A stretch of DNA of 64,000 bases, taken from assembly GCA_003255025.1 (NCBI GenBank), contig QANY01005731.1, positions 927,621-991,620 on the forward strand. The letters run 5' to 3'. This DNA is from Datisca glomerata. Its lineage: Eukaryota; Streptophyta; Magnoliopsida; Cucurbitales; Datiscaceae. How positions within the stretch are numbered: the first letter of the stretch is position 1; each line of letters opens with the position of its first letter. A program made the position numbers and the translations under genes. The notes under the pieces are model-generated. The model was not told the DNA's origin. It did not search any database and was given only the letters and a program-made list of their open reading frames with translations. This document shows, piece by piece, positions 1-12,976 of this stretch.

Positions 1-48
1 ACTTTCCAAACCAGACATCACACAACAAAAGACCTAAATTGAACTTAC

Positions 49-333
49 AGTCGGTGTCTCTCCAATAACAGCAATGAGCACATTCTTCTGAGGGTCCCAT
101 AATGTAATAACAGTTTCCGCTGCAACAGCCAGAACAGAACCATCCGCAGAAAATGCAGCGGCTGTCATCGGTTTTTTTCTGCATAAGAAAAATTGTTCAA
201 AAGCAAATAAAATAAAGGCATGGTTCTTATTAGAAGATGAACTTCTTGCGGAAGACAAACTTTTTTTTATATTACTTCCTCTTGAGCAGTTTTCTTGAAC
301 ACCCATGCCCACATATTTGGCAAGGACATCGTC

Positions 334-419
<86 letters not shown>

Positions 420-3400
420 ACTTGTATGACCCTACTGCATGGCAAGTCCAGGAAGAATTTTGTCGTTGCTGTAGTTCATCGTTGCTAACCCATACCTGAA
501 CATGAAATTTAGATTTTATTATACGCTACCAACGCTACTTTAAGAAATCTCCACATGACAATATTATTCATCCCGAGAGTTACCTTAAAGTCCCCACCAT
601 AAGATGAGCTGACAGCCATCCGACGAGTGGGATGGAAAGAAACAGTAGAAATAGATGCATCCCTGTAGACAAGTAGCATATGTTTATTCTCTATGCTAAA
701 TTCAAACGCATCACACTTCAATAAATTTCTTTTTGGTCAGTAAATCACACTTCAAAAAATGGAATCCGAATTTGAATTGAATAGGAGGCATGGTGATGGA
801 TAACTAAGAAAATGAGGAAGCTAATTCTGGAACTTAACGACCTTCCTATAAAAAAAATCTGTATACCACACTGGAAAAGAGTTAACTATATAAACTAAAT
901 TGTGAAGCCGTTGAACTTTTGGGTTTTATTTTTCTTTCTGTAAGGGAGCCAAGGACAAACCTGTGAGGTTCATAAATAATAGTCGACAAGTTGAATCTTC
1001 TGTCCTGTGCCTCAGAAGCCCAAAACTTAAGACAAACAAAACCTCCAATACCATCTTCAGGAATTCTTACTTCAGTAGTACTCATCATAGAGCCATCTAG
1101 AGAGAGAGCAACTAATGTCACCACTACCTGTAAGAGCGTAATTCAGTTGCTAAGGTTGTACACAACCAACAAGATACAATTTCATCATGCAGAAAATTTT
1201 ATTTTACCAAACTTCACTTACCGTAACTTCTTCACCTGGTTGATGATTTCTTTCACAAACCTGAAGCTGCAAGGGAAAAAAAGTTAAAACAATTGGAGCT
1301 TCACTCGTTAACATAGATAGAAATCTGAATACTTTTGAATTCATGAAATGGTACTTGGCATCGGCATGGCATAGAAAATTGTCATGACTCGGGACCCCAA
1401 AAAAACTACAAAGTCTTATCAACAGAAAATCTTTGAACAGAGTTGAGAAGCAAAAAAACAAAACTAAGCATGATATTTGTAAGAATTTCAATTGTTTCAG
1501 TGTTGTAACTTCATAGGCTAGACACGATTCGTTTAAAAAAAAGACCCTGAAACGTCATAGAAAACGGTGATGAACAACATCAATCTTGGTACATCAGTAA
1601 GTGCCAAAAGCTGTAACCAAAACGTAAGAAAATAATGGAGCTGGCTCCTAGTATTATGCCATGAAAACTCACTCCCCTTAACACCAATAACTTCAGCTAA
1701 AAAGTCTGACATCAGCATCACCGACGATCCTCAATTGATCTCATTTCATTCCATTAGCACACAAAAAACAGAAAAAAGAAGACAAATTGAAACAAAGCCT
1801 TAGGATCCTCATAGCTCCCTCAGACGAAGACGAAATTCATAAGACTACAAATACTAGTCAGAAGCTAACTTCTTGCATCAGAGAAAAAATAGGACTAAGA
1901 GTAGAGCCCTAACAAAAAAAAATTATTTCCCGACTTAATCCATTTGAACACCAAGCTAACACATGGATATCCTCACCTCAGAAACTCCACAGTCATCAAA
2001 CAGGCTGTAGAATTGGAGGCAATAGTTTTCAGTACGCAAGGCAACCAAACCAGAATGTTGATCAAAGGCTAACCCATTATGTGGAACTTGAAGTGCCTCC
2101 GGCAATGGACAGGGAAGCTGGAGAAGGAGTGCAAGGTTCAAAAGCTCAATAAATATAGTTCATCCAAACATGCAGGAAATGAGAAAATAATAGTATGCAC
2201 ATCCATAGTAAGGCAAGTGACAATAGTTCTATGCAGAAGTCAACTCCGATGCTTATGGAAGAGCTTGAATAATAGAAAAGAAAAATATTTGGACCCAGGA
2301 CAGAATCAAATATCCATAAAGACCAATAATCATTAGCTGAATATCAAACCAAAACTCTTAAAATAAATTTCAACAAAGCATTTATAAGCCTCAAGACATG
2401 ACATTTCTAAAATATCTCAAGTCATCATTATGTGATACTATCATCAGATTGACAACCCCTAATCTGCATAACCATATGGTTCCTACAACCATTTACCGTG
2501 CCCCAAAATTACAAGGCATAAATTACAAATGATAAAACATGACTCTACTGACTTTCTTGACCACCATTTTGACATTGTTACTATATTTAATGTTTATAAT
2601 CAAAAGAGATGGTGCATAAACCTCAGAACTCAAGGCTAGATTAACACCTTATCTAGGGATCATTTCATAATATATTCATCATGCATGTCCTACTCTGTAA
2701 ACAGTAACATCAGTCAATCAAATATTTACCTAGCACATTACATTATTAGACCAAGCCCGATCTTTTCAAAATAAACATTGGTTTACTGAAACAAACCTTG
2801 ATCCCTGAAATGGACTTTAGGATTTCCATAGATGGCAGTTTCAGTATATGAACCTGATTATCTGCACAAGAAATCTGAAGATCCTTTCAGTGAATTTTCG
2901 TCAGGTAAAAAAGAAAGCATAATACATGAGATTTTATTTCGTAATAAAGAATCTTACAGAGGAAAGCAAGGGATCTGGAGAATCTGTAAAATATAGTAGT
3001 GGAGATCCAATACGCGGCAAATATTCCTTCTTCCCAGTGTCAAGCTGCCAGACCACAAGGACTCCTTCTCTTCCACCTTGAAATTAGCATGTAAAAATGA
3101 TAAAATTTCTCCCTATTCTCACCCAATGCATTATTATGAATCATGTTGCAAGGGCATAGTGGCAATTCCAATTTTAAGTAGGGTAGAGGTTATACCCGTG
3201 GTAATTTGTTTTTACCTGAATACAAGTATGCTCCATCTGAAGAGAAAGAAAGGGCACTCACTTCAGCAGGATGCCAATGCCATGTAGAGCAAGAATCAGC
3301 ATCATCGTTGGCCCTAACTCCTGGTCTTTCTTCATCATAGTTAATTGATTTTTTATTCGCAACTTCACCACCAATAGGAAATTTTTGTTTCCCAAAACCC

Positions 3401-5276
3401 CTCCAAATTAAAATCCTCCCAGATACATCGCCCGCTGCAACCATTCTTTGGGTTGCGTGAAACGCAAGAACTGACAAGTCCTTTGTATGATGCAGGGTAA
3501 TCTTTTTAGCTACTAGATGTTCAGATTCCGCATCAGGGACCTTCCATATATGAATTTTACGCTTGTTTCGAATGCCAAAGAACTTTCCCGATGAATTGAT
3601 AATTATAAACTCCGGCAATCGAGTCTGTCAAAAAGAGGGAAGACATTTTCATTCATATAGATAAAAGGGAATATACATGTCTTTTCAGTTGCAGAAAGAA
3701 GTCCTTAATAAGATTTATGGTATCAATACTGCTATGAAAGACCTTACGCAAAATCAGTCTTGACCTACTTCTACCAAGTACCAAGTTTTACTCTCAATAC
3801 CATACCATTATACCTCAAACTTGTGCAGTAGATTCTAATCTATAGCTTCTATGAAAGACCTTACGCAAAATCAGTCTTGACCTACTTCTACCAAGTACCA
3901 AGTTTTACTCTCAATACCATACCACTATACCTCAAACTTGTGCAGTAGATTCTAATCTATAGCTTCTATGAAAGACCTTACGCAAAATCAGTCTTGACCT
4001 ACTTCTACCAAGTACCAAGTTTTACTCTCAATACCATACCATTATACCTCAAATTTGTGCAGTAGATTCTAATCTATAGCTGTATTCATGAAACTATTTA
4101 GTAGATAAGTATGAAATTTCCACTTCCTCTAATCTGCAATATCTATTGGGAAAAAGATAATACAGAGGAAACTACTCCATTAGTTAATCGTGCAACTATC
4201 TATACTATTCATAATGACTTGCAAGATTTGTGAATGCCTATTAAATCTCCTGCTCAATTGTGAAGCCCCAAAAACTAATATGCACTTAAAATTGGGAGTC
4301 CTACTGTACCTCTGCTAAAATGACTCCACTAGCCATGCGAGATTTAGTCAAGTTACACTTGAGGATTTGTCCACGCAAAGCTTCAGGACGGTTATCCTGC
4401 ACCCTTATGTTTTCAACTGACAAATAAGCAAAAAGGTGAGGCGTCTTTTCGTTGCTCTCCGATGATTGGCTTTGACCTAGTAAAGATGGAATCACCTGAA
4501 AAAACACGTAAGATAAAGCAGTGAATAAAACAATAGCAACCAGCAGTAAAAGCTAATTTGAGGAGGAAGTGTTCAAACTTATGACTCTGTTTCCTGGTTA
4601 GTTGCATTGTTTCATTCCGTGAAAATACAACGCATTTAGCTGACTATCTTCTTAATTCGTAGCCATACAACGATTCTATTAATTGCCACCCATCTTTTTT
4701 TAATCAATCCACCAACGGTCTTTAACACTAGGTAGATATCAGATGCAGAGACAGTTTGAAAAACAACACACAAAAGAACAAGAGAATACGGAACCTTGAC
4801 ATGGAGATTCTATGAAAATTCCTAGAAAACCAGCAAACACAAACTGCAAGAAAACGAACTGACCATGGAGAAAATGGGTAAGCAAATATTGACGGTCTTC
4901 AAGAGCTCTGGCACCGAGAAGTCCCAATAACGGATGGTACCATCGAGCGAGGATGTCCAACAATAGCACATAACCTTACTGGCCGGACCCAATGCCGGCA
5001 CCACTATCACCGAGGTCACCAGGGCCTTGTGACCCTCCAACGACGAAACCTTCAAATTTAAAAATTGGACAAAAAAAAGGAGAGAATTAATCCTCAGTGA
5101 GATTTTTTTGGTAATATGTATAATATGAGAGGAATAAGAAAGTAGAAATTGGGAACCTGCAAGCCAGTAGAGGTGCTGAAGATGGAAACGGAGTTAGTAG
5201 TACAGACGAGAAGTCGCTTGACATCGTTGGAGAAAGCAGGAGGAGCCGAAACGTAGCTCTTTCCACCAATAATCAT
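49..5276 (-). CDS. WDR75: WDR75/UTP17-like WD40 protein, 5' part (12 exons, 3' end outside window)
   Basis: This is a nucleolar WD40 protein of the WDR75 (yeast Nan1/Utp17) family. The family belongs to the UTP-A part of the small-subunit processome, which supports pre-rRNA transcription and 18S processing. Exons read by hand, in order: 5157-5276, 4864-5049, 4310-4495, 3216-3624, 2958-3076, 2797-2874, 1977-2117, 1222-1266, 961-1127, 584-662, 422-495 and 49-178. All have GT-AG borders and join in phase to 578 codons. The family is about 800 residues long, so roughly the last quarter is missing. The start ATG opens the conserved N-terminus (MIIGGKSYVSAPPAFSND). WD-type strand ends are visible at residues 79-83 (IRYWD), in exon 4 (ILIW), exon 5 (VLVVWQLD) and exon 12 (ITLWDP). 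No stop or frameshift is seen. Family assignment is firm; the symbol is by homology. Confidence 0.88.
336..413. repeat. (TG)16(AG)23 compound microsatellite
   Basis: An uninterrupted TG tract (336-367) runs into an AG tract (367-413). It lies in WDR75 intron 11 (179-421). On the coding strand it reads as CT then CA, starting only about 8 bases after the exon 11 donor, so the first 85 bases of the intron are almost wholly dinucleotide repeat. Confidence 0.97.
3732..4081. repeat. Three tandem copies of a 117-bp unit
   Basis: Units start at 3732, 3849 and 3966 (CTATGAAAGACCTTACGCAA). The period is 117 bp and the copies differ by only a few substitutions, such as ACCATT/ACCACT and CAAACTT/CAAATTT. 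The array lies within WDR75 intron 3 (3625-4309). The near identity suggests recent duplication. Confidence 0.96.
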
Positions 5277-8200
5277 TGTTCAAAGAGAGGACGGGGCAGA
5301 GCGAATTCGGAGTAGTAAAATAGAGTAGTGCGCTTGCCTCTTTCCTACAGAAAATAATTCATCAGTTCCGTGCGCAGAATCTGTAACAAACCGAATAGCA
5401 AGTTCGGGTTGCTCGAGTTGGTAGCTGTGATTCTAGGGTGCGACTGGGAGAAGATAAGTTTGTGGAATGGGGACTGTAATGGAGGCTATTACGGCGTGAA
5501 GAATGAAGAAGATGAAGATGGGGTTTATGGGTACCGGCGTACTGCAATGGAGGTGAGAAATTTTTATTTTTTAGGGTTTTAACTATTAACGTTTGTTTAG
5601 ACGGAAAAGAACGGAGGGGTCTTTAAACCATTTCCTTAAACTTCAGGCATTTAAAATAACGAAAATAAAGTTCAGGGGTCACTTTACAACTCACTTAAAA
5701 TAAGGACATTTTTATGAACACCTAAATTTTAGGGGGGTTTTTTATGAATTTTTCTCTTTTTTTATAAGTATAAATTCAAAGTTTCATTAATAATTTGATC
5801 AGTATTTCTCAAAGACAAATTACAAAATATAAGAAGAGTCAATAATGATATGTATATATTGACACACAAAAGTAGTCATGTTTCGAAATAAATTTAACAC
5901 ATTTAATTGAAACATTACTCTCAAATGTTTTTTCTTGTTTATGATTGTTCTTATAGCAAAACACAAATTTCATAGCATAATTTTACGTTAATATTGAAAA
6001 TATAGTAAATATACCTTCTTGACAAAAAAATATATTAATAGAAATAAATATAATTAGTCACCACGTACAATACATGTGATGACTGACTTATAAATTAGTA
6101 ATGGCTTAAAGATTAGATTTAAGTTTGAAATAAAAAATTGAAGAGAATCAATAGACCAATGATATTAACAAATCTTATTCAAGAGTTATTAATGAAAATA
6201 AAAGAAAATCACACATTTATTTTAGCACATGTTATCATGGGTTCAAAACTTGTCATCCATGCATATTACTTATATGTAGTAAATAAGAGATAAAATAGAA
6301 TTTGTTTCTTTGTCTTTGTAAAAAAAAAAAGAAAAAAAAACATCTCTCATACTTCTCTTACAATACATAATCTAGATTTAAAAACAAAAAAGAAACATAA
6401 TTTTTAATATCGTACAACTCTGTGTTTCAAGATTATCTAACTCTCTTTCCAAGGTTTTCCTCACAGATCAAATCCCCTTATTCTTCGTATTTCCATATTT
6501 TATTAGCAAATCCCCTCAAAAGTAATAAGAAAGAATTTGTCAAAATAATTACAACAAGTTACTACCAATCTCATTTATCCACCATGCATAAATGAATAAC
6601 TTTTTAACTAAGGTGATATAGGTATTTAAATTTACATATGACTAATACAACGGGCTCTGAAATATATTACAGTTCAAAGCAAGACCATAACTTAGAGCAT
6701 AACGCGTTGGTTAGGCAAACGAAAAAAGAAACAAGGTTTTCCACTTTAGTTTTCTGATAAATCAGGGTCTAGTATAAATATTTTGTTAGACCATAGTTTA
6801 GCATTCGATAACTTAATTTTCTCCTATAAAAATGTCATATTTTGTTAAAAATTAAGCAAGAGTCTTAACTTCATTTTTCCTTTTTTCGGTGATGTATCCA
6901 CCATAATTTCTCCACTTAGTTTCACTTCATATTTTTAATGGTCCTATAAGTTTTAAAATAAACAAATTTACTCGTTCATTTTTAATAACATACACTTGAT
7001 CATTCTGCTAATGTTTGACTACGAGACACTGAAATATAATAAACATGTAATTTGTCAAAAGGTTATAGAGAGAAAGTGATAAAGACACTTTTGAAGATGG
7101 TATTCTAGTCTAACCTACTGATTATGCCTATATATTATCTCAATTTATTGGCTATTAAGTTAAGCTAAACATTGGTCATATAATCTTTTAAATAATTGCA
7201 CCAAATAAATAAGTTTTAAAAGTCAATTTAAAAATTTGAACATTAATTACATCCTTAATTTTAGCATCTTTTACATCGGTATATCATCTATATACCTCTG
7301 ATATATCCGGAAAATCATCAAATACACCATATATAGATTAGAGTCATTTTAGAAAAAAAATTATTGACAGATTAAGAAACCTATTATTTACCTAAAAATA
7401 TTAAAAACTGTTATTTCTTAAAACAATCTCAAAACTTATCTATTCTATAAAATTTCCCTAAAATCTTCTGTTTTGTTTATGTGGTGAAAATGTTTCTTAA
7501 TCAATTACAAGCAGAAATTAGTATTTTTGTAAAATTCTAATAAAATCCATCAATACAAGAGAGGGAACAAGATACTGTATAGAGAATAATGTTGGTCATC
7601 GTCATGACTAGTGTAAATCGCCTTTCTAAGAGGAAATTTTGAATCATATAAAGTCAAAGTCTCGCCATCAATAACCATTGTCTAACACTCCAACAACACT
7701 ACTTTGTATTATATAAGTGAATAATTATTCGATTCCATGCCTAAGTTTTGGAGTTTCTTACATTTTAATTCTAACCTTACGGCCACTAAAATACGCTCAT
7801 AACACATGTGCACATATCACATTTTTTCCCGATAAAGTAATTGGTGATAAAAATCAATAAGTGCATCAAGACATCTCCGAACACAATTGATATCAATTAC
7901 ATAAACAGAACAAAAGTGCAGCAGTTTCAGCCAAGGGATAGCACCACCAAAATGAAGTATACATTTTTGTGTTAAAAAGTCTATTATAGCAACCCAATAA
8001 GCAAAATAAAAACTTGTTATATTTCTTCAGTAATATAACCTCATAAACAGTGTACAAACCACAAATGTGGCTTTCAAAAACAATACATCTTGCATAAGAT
8101 TTCCTTCAACACTACAAAATTGGACAAAATTGAACATGACTTGTAGCAATTTTAGATTTCTTACAGGCTCCTCTAGGTAGCTCACCATTGTTGTGATCAG

Positions 8201-8391
8201 CTGTGTCTTATGACCTGAGCGGACTAATGAATCGCTGTCGCTGAAGTTTGCTCCGATTGGTTTTTGTAAAGTTCGGAATCACGGGTGATAAAAGTAGTTG
8301 GAACCTAGGCAGGTTGCTTTATGTACATACCTTGACGGTATGGCACGAATATGGAAATTCTTTGATATTCAAATCCACTCTGTTTAATGAG
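5277..8391. other. AT-rich intergenic region, WDR75 5' side to ERG 3' side
   Basis: The first 300 bases hold the presumed 5' UTR and promoter of WDR75, read leftwards. They are less AT-rich than the rest, but I could not fix a TATA box. From about 5600 to 8100 the sequence is very AT-rich with no convincing coding region; the only ORF of note, near 5370-5582, has no recognisable family. Bases 8100-8391 are probably the ERG 3' UTR. No clear transposon ends or tandem repeats were seen. Confidence 0.6.
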
Positions 8392-11300
8392 TCATTTGAG
8401 TCTAACTTGTAGGATGAGATGAACCTCCCTCTTAAAGATGGACCTTAGCTCTTCATTAGCTTCAATACCTATTCTCCTGCATTCACAACATTTCATTTCT
8501 GAGTCAATGCAATAAAATGATTGAACACTCGTTAAGCTACCATAGCTGGCATCGTAACCAAATGAGGCCGAAGTGAGTCAATCACCGGGTTTTCAAGCTC
8601 AAAATAAAGCTGATACAAGATGAAAGGGGCATGAAGACCAGCTCAAAATAAAGCATAAAAAACAATCATGTATGGAAGACAGAAAAATATCATAGAGAAT
8701 CCGATCCTTTTACATTCAAAAGCAAACGAGACAGTCCAATTCCGGAGTATTTCCAAATGGAGATGGTCATGGTCAATATTGTGGCATATTAGCGTGAAAT
8801 GTCTATGAAGGCCAATTCAAGAACAATCTACCCAAATCAGAAACCTTGAAGTTGCTTTAGCTTATTGGTGAAACAAGAATACATACAGTCAATTGATAAA
8901 TTACAACAGTGACGAGTGCTTTTATACATCTCTGACAAGAATAATCAATAATAAACAAATTTGGAGACTTACTAAAAAGAATCATACTAGTTTAACACTA
9001 CCACTAGCAACTGAATGACAAAAAGAGAGAGCAGCCCTTGAAATCGAATAACATTACCCAATTTTAGAGCCATTCTTTCCCACAAGAATCTTGCGCTGAC
9101 TTAGTTTCTGGGTGATTAAGTGTTGCTCAATCCTAAGAGAACCATCTCGCAACTCTTTCCAGTCTATTAATCGATGTTCGATAGCATATGGGATTTCCTG
9201 AAATGAGCAAATCTTTCTGTCCTCAAAATTGTCCATTATTTCAATCAATAAAAGTAATGAAGAAAACGGATACCTATGCAAGAAAAGCAAATCCTTTTAA
9301 CAGATTGGCTGAGTAATAGTTTAATAAGCATCCTAAAATATATAAAGGAAAAAAATTCTAGCCATACCTGGTGTACATGGTCTAACAACTTTTCTCGGAC
9401 AACTTCTAATGAAATATTTTTCATCATTTCTTCACTCATAACGAACGGATCCTCATCCCAAGGTCTTTTAACAGCCTAATAATTAACAGCCATTGAAGAA
9501 CCAGAATTAGGCCTAAGGAAGAACTGAAAATTAGAATAACTAGGCAGAAGGTTCAGGATAACAGGAAAAGAATTCCTCTGAATATCCACATTCAAAATTA
9601 TGAAAATGTTTACCATAGTCCAATTTGAAACATAGCAGAGAATTGAAGGCAATCCCCAATGGGATCAAACGATTAGTTTTTTAGCTTCTCTCATTCAACA
9701 AGTTAAAAACCTTGAACTCCTTCATAGAAATTGTATAAAGGAAATTTATAGAGGAACGATGAATACATGACCACAAAGGGTAAAATCTACTGCCAAGGTT
9801 GAAAAGACATCCATGTCTCTGCAGGAATGTCTCATAGCAGTGAATCAACCAAGGTTCTTTAGAAAATTTACCATTAAACTTCCATCTTTGAAAATTTGAC
9901 TGGAGTTGGTGAGAAATAAATAGAGGAAAAAGCATTTTGAAGCAAGAATTTAATCAATGGAAACCTTTGCTCTGAATGCATAGACAAAAACCGAAAATCA
10001 TTTTTTCAAGAGGTAAACACAATTGATGGAAATCAATGGTTGCCAGGATGAGAAACATGCCTGTTCCATTAAGTATTCAGCAAGATCTTTTACTCCAGCC
10101 CCCTTCAGCCCTGAGATCATGAAGTACCTATTGATATTACAGAAACAAAGCAAAATCATAAGCTCTCCTCAGAACCATAGTCAATATTCACTATGCAAGA
10201 ACAAGTCTTACTTCTCATATCCTGGAAGATCTTTGAATTGCTCTGCAACTTTTAACAAGTCTTTCTTTTTTTCGACTAAATCGACTTTGTTCATACATAG
10301 AATTCGCTTCTGCTTTATGTGTGGCTGTGCTCCCATCCTTTTGATCAAACCTATCACCCTTGAGTCAGGCCTACACGAAGTGAAGAATGTTGCGGTATAA
10401 GACTGACGTTGAGATAGACCTATGGTTGGGGGCAAAGTGCTTTCCTAGTGTGGTGGTGATATAATAATAAAACTAACGGAATCTTCACTAGTTCAAAACT
10501 TTCAAAGATATTTCATTCACATTTTAAAATCTCCCAGTTTATGGTGTATCTTGCCACCCCCACCCTTGGGTCTATATGTAATTAATGTCAAAGGAATAGA
10601 TCATTAACCTGGATAGATGCCTATGCACGTCAAAAATAACTATCAACACATCATATAGTTCAACCGAAGTCCAAGCACTTTCCAGACGAACCTTCATATC
10701 TTTATGAGGAATTCCACTGCTCTTTAATGTAAGCCCTGGTGTGTCGAAGAAACACTGAACAGGTACAATCAATCATAAAAATGTTAATGTTTATACTCCT
10801 GTTAGGAATAAGAAATTATAGTAGATGACAACCAGAATTGCAGGAAAGAGACTTCTACATCACTTCTAAGTATACAAGGTAATAAAACGATATGGAGGAT
10901 AATCCCTTTGTGTGACAATTTGGATGGAAAGGAATTCAAGGGCTCGATTTTCCTCTAATACTTTGGAAAAAGTCTCCTCTTTTTTCTTTCTTTTGTGTAA
11001 AAGAATGGATCTACTCTTTAGATCATTTGATTGAGACCGGAATTTTTTATTCTTGATCTCTTTCCCCTTGATTTTTGTAAAGCCTCTTGTTTAGCCTCTT
11101 GTCTTTTTTTTCTCTTTATACAATACTTTAAAATAAAAAAGATAGTAAGAATATGATATTTTTATAGGATATTAAGACAGATAAAAATATGATATTATGA
11201 TACTAAGACAGATATCATTGGGGAAAGGACATATGACCGAGGTTTGCCTCTAGACCCAAGTAACCCATTATTGGGTAGAGTTTAGAGAATCCTTCTCATA

Positions 11301-12976
11301 ATAAAAGACATCATTTCATTTACAAGATAGATTTACTTGCAGTTTAATAACTGGTTTACTTGTGGTTTAAATTACAGTTTTGAATCTAATTCTCTGTGTA
11401 GACATTTCATTTCTGGTATATTTCGTGTAGATTTGGTGGACTACTTTTTTCAGAAAAGTGCAAAAAGTGTACTGAGTTATATCCTTTCTCTTTCTCTACC
11501 AGTAATTAGGATACATCCATTTTTTGGAGGCGAGGGGTAAAAAGTCCTATATAACCAGGATTAAGAAAGTCTCTTTTGCCCCATGTTGCTTTTGCTTTCC
11601 TATACTTAATTTTGTAGCTACATCTTGATGGGTCTGATAACACAAAACGCTTCACAGATGAAAAAAAGTTCTGGGAACCAAAAAAACTTCCAGAGAATCA
11701 ATAGAAGTGTAATAACAATTTTCCTAAATCATCCTGACTGCATCAGGTTGAACTTGGAAGTAGTTTTCCCAGAACACCAACTATAAAGCAAAAAAAAGAA
11801 TCGAATAGTGTACTGCTGATGTTCTCAAATTCAGTAGCACTGCTAATTATGCTACCAATACCCAATTCCCGAATGGAATGGCATAGAACCCAAATTGGTT
11901 AACAATATGCATCTTAATAGTTCAACCTGGATTGAGGACTAGGGAATTACCCGCATATGATAATAATGCACAAAAAACAAGCATGCAGGCCTGAAAATTG
12001 ATATAAGTTTAAGAATCAGAACAAGATACCTACAATTTGGGTATTTCCTTTTGTCATTACTCCTAAAACTTCATGGGTGGTGGTGTTTGTTTTCCTTGAA
12101 ACGGCTGTGACCTTTGCCCCAACCTACAACAAATATGTAACTTCAAATATATGTGGCATGAGATATTAGATAAACGCCTGGTCTAAATTTAAATCCTCAA
12201 AAACAAATAAACTTATGAACAGTGGCCATTTGGATTATTATCTATTCTGCAGTACTCTTACTTTTTGGTCTGTAAAGGTATTGTGTATTATTCACACAAA
12301 AACCACAAAGGGGAAATACATCTCTGCAGTACTCTTTCTAAATCGAAATGGAAATAGCAAAGAGAGATTCTGGTATTATAGACAACTAGAATGTAAGTAC
12401 CAAAGAAACGTAATCAAATAGACAGTTCAAGAATTGATTACCCAGAAAAAAATTATCCAAATGTAGTAAACAAACCATGTAATTCGTCAATGCTGATTTT
12501 CCAGCATTTGGGGCTCCAATGATGCCAACTGACAAAGATTTCTGATCCTCCTCCTTGACCAATATATTCTCTTCATCATCATCCTCATCATCTCCAACTT
12601 GCAATGCCGCCTGTAGCAGAGCCTTGGCAAGCAATCTTCTCCTTTTCTCCTCCTCTTCTTCCTTATTTCTCAGATTCCCTTTCTGAGTTTCTTTCCCAAA
12701 CATTAACTTATCAGCTTTTTCCCTGTATTTCATATCCCAAGTAGATTCTGAATGAGTTTGAGCTGTAGCATCAGAACCCAAGTTTGGAATGGTAAACTGT
12801 GCACTGTCAAAGACGGAGTCTGAACCAGTTACACTGTCTGCGAATGTGGAGTTGTAATCATCTTCTTGAGGTTGGGCTGAGTAGCTTTTGTGGAAAGAGA
12901 TTGGACTGATGTAGTGGGGCTTGTGGAGTCCTGAAGAGCACGAAGCGAAGATTCTCAAAGATCTCAAAGCTTTCAT
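8392..12976 (-). CDS. ERG: Era-like GTPase ERG, mitochondrial (8 exons, complete)
   Basis: ERG is the plant organellar homologue of bacterial Era, a GTPase with a KH domain that binds small-subunit rRNA and helps ribosome assembly. Exons: 12476-12976, 12034-12123, 10609-10754, 10212-10370, 10061-10127, 9368-9475, 9058-9197 and 8392-8476. They total 1296 bp, or 431 codons plus TGA, close to the usual length. The N-terminus is basic and Ser-rich with no acidic residue for about 35 positions, as in a mitochondrial presequence. An acidic/Lys-rich stretch follows. G1 GAPNAGKS is at 154-161, G2 TNTTTHE at 179-185, G3 DTPG at 201-204, G4 NKVD at 273-276, G5 SGLKGAG at 304-310 and the KH GKNG loop at 397-400. 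Exon 5 ends CAG|GCATGT, a GC donor required for phase and for family alignment. All other introns are GT-AG. No defect is seen. Confidence 0.93.

Noticed and set aside
305..499. ORF with Cys-Val and Arg-Glu runs
   Set aside because: It is the TG/AG microsatellite of WDR75 intron 11 read on the plus strand, running antisense into exon 11.
5370..5582. 70-codon plus-strand ORF beside the WDR75 start
   Set aside because: It overlaps the probable WDR75 5' UTR and promoter and has no recognisable family. A divergent transcript is possible but unsupported.
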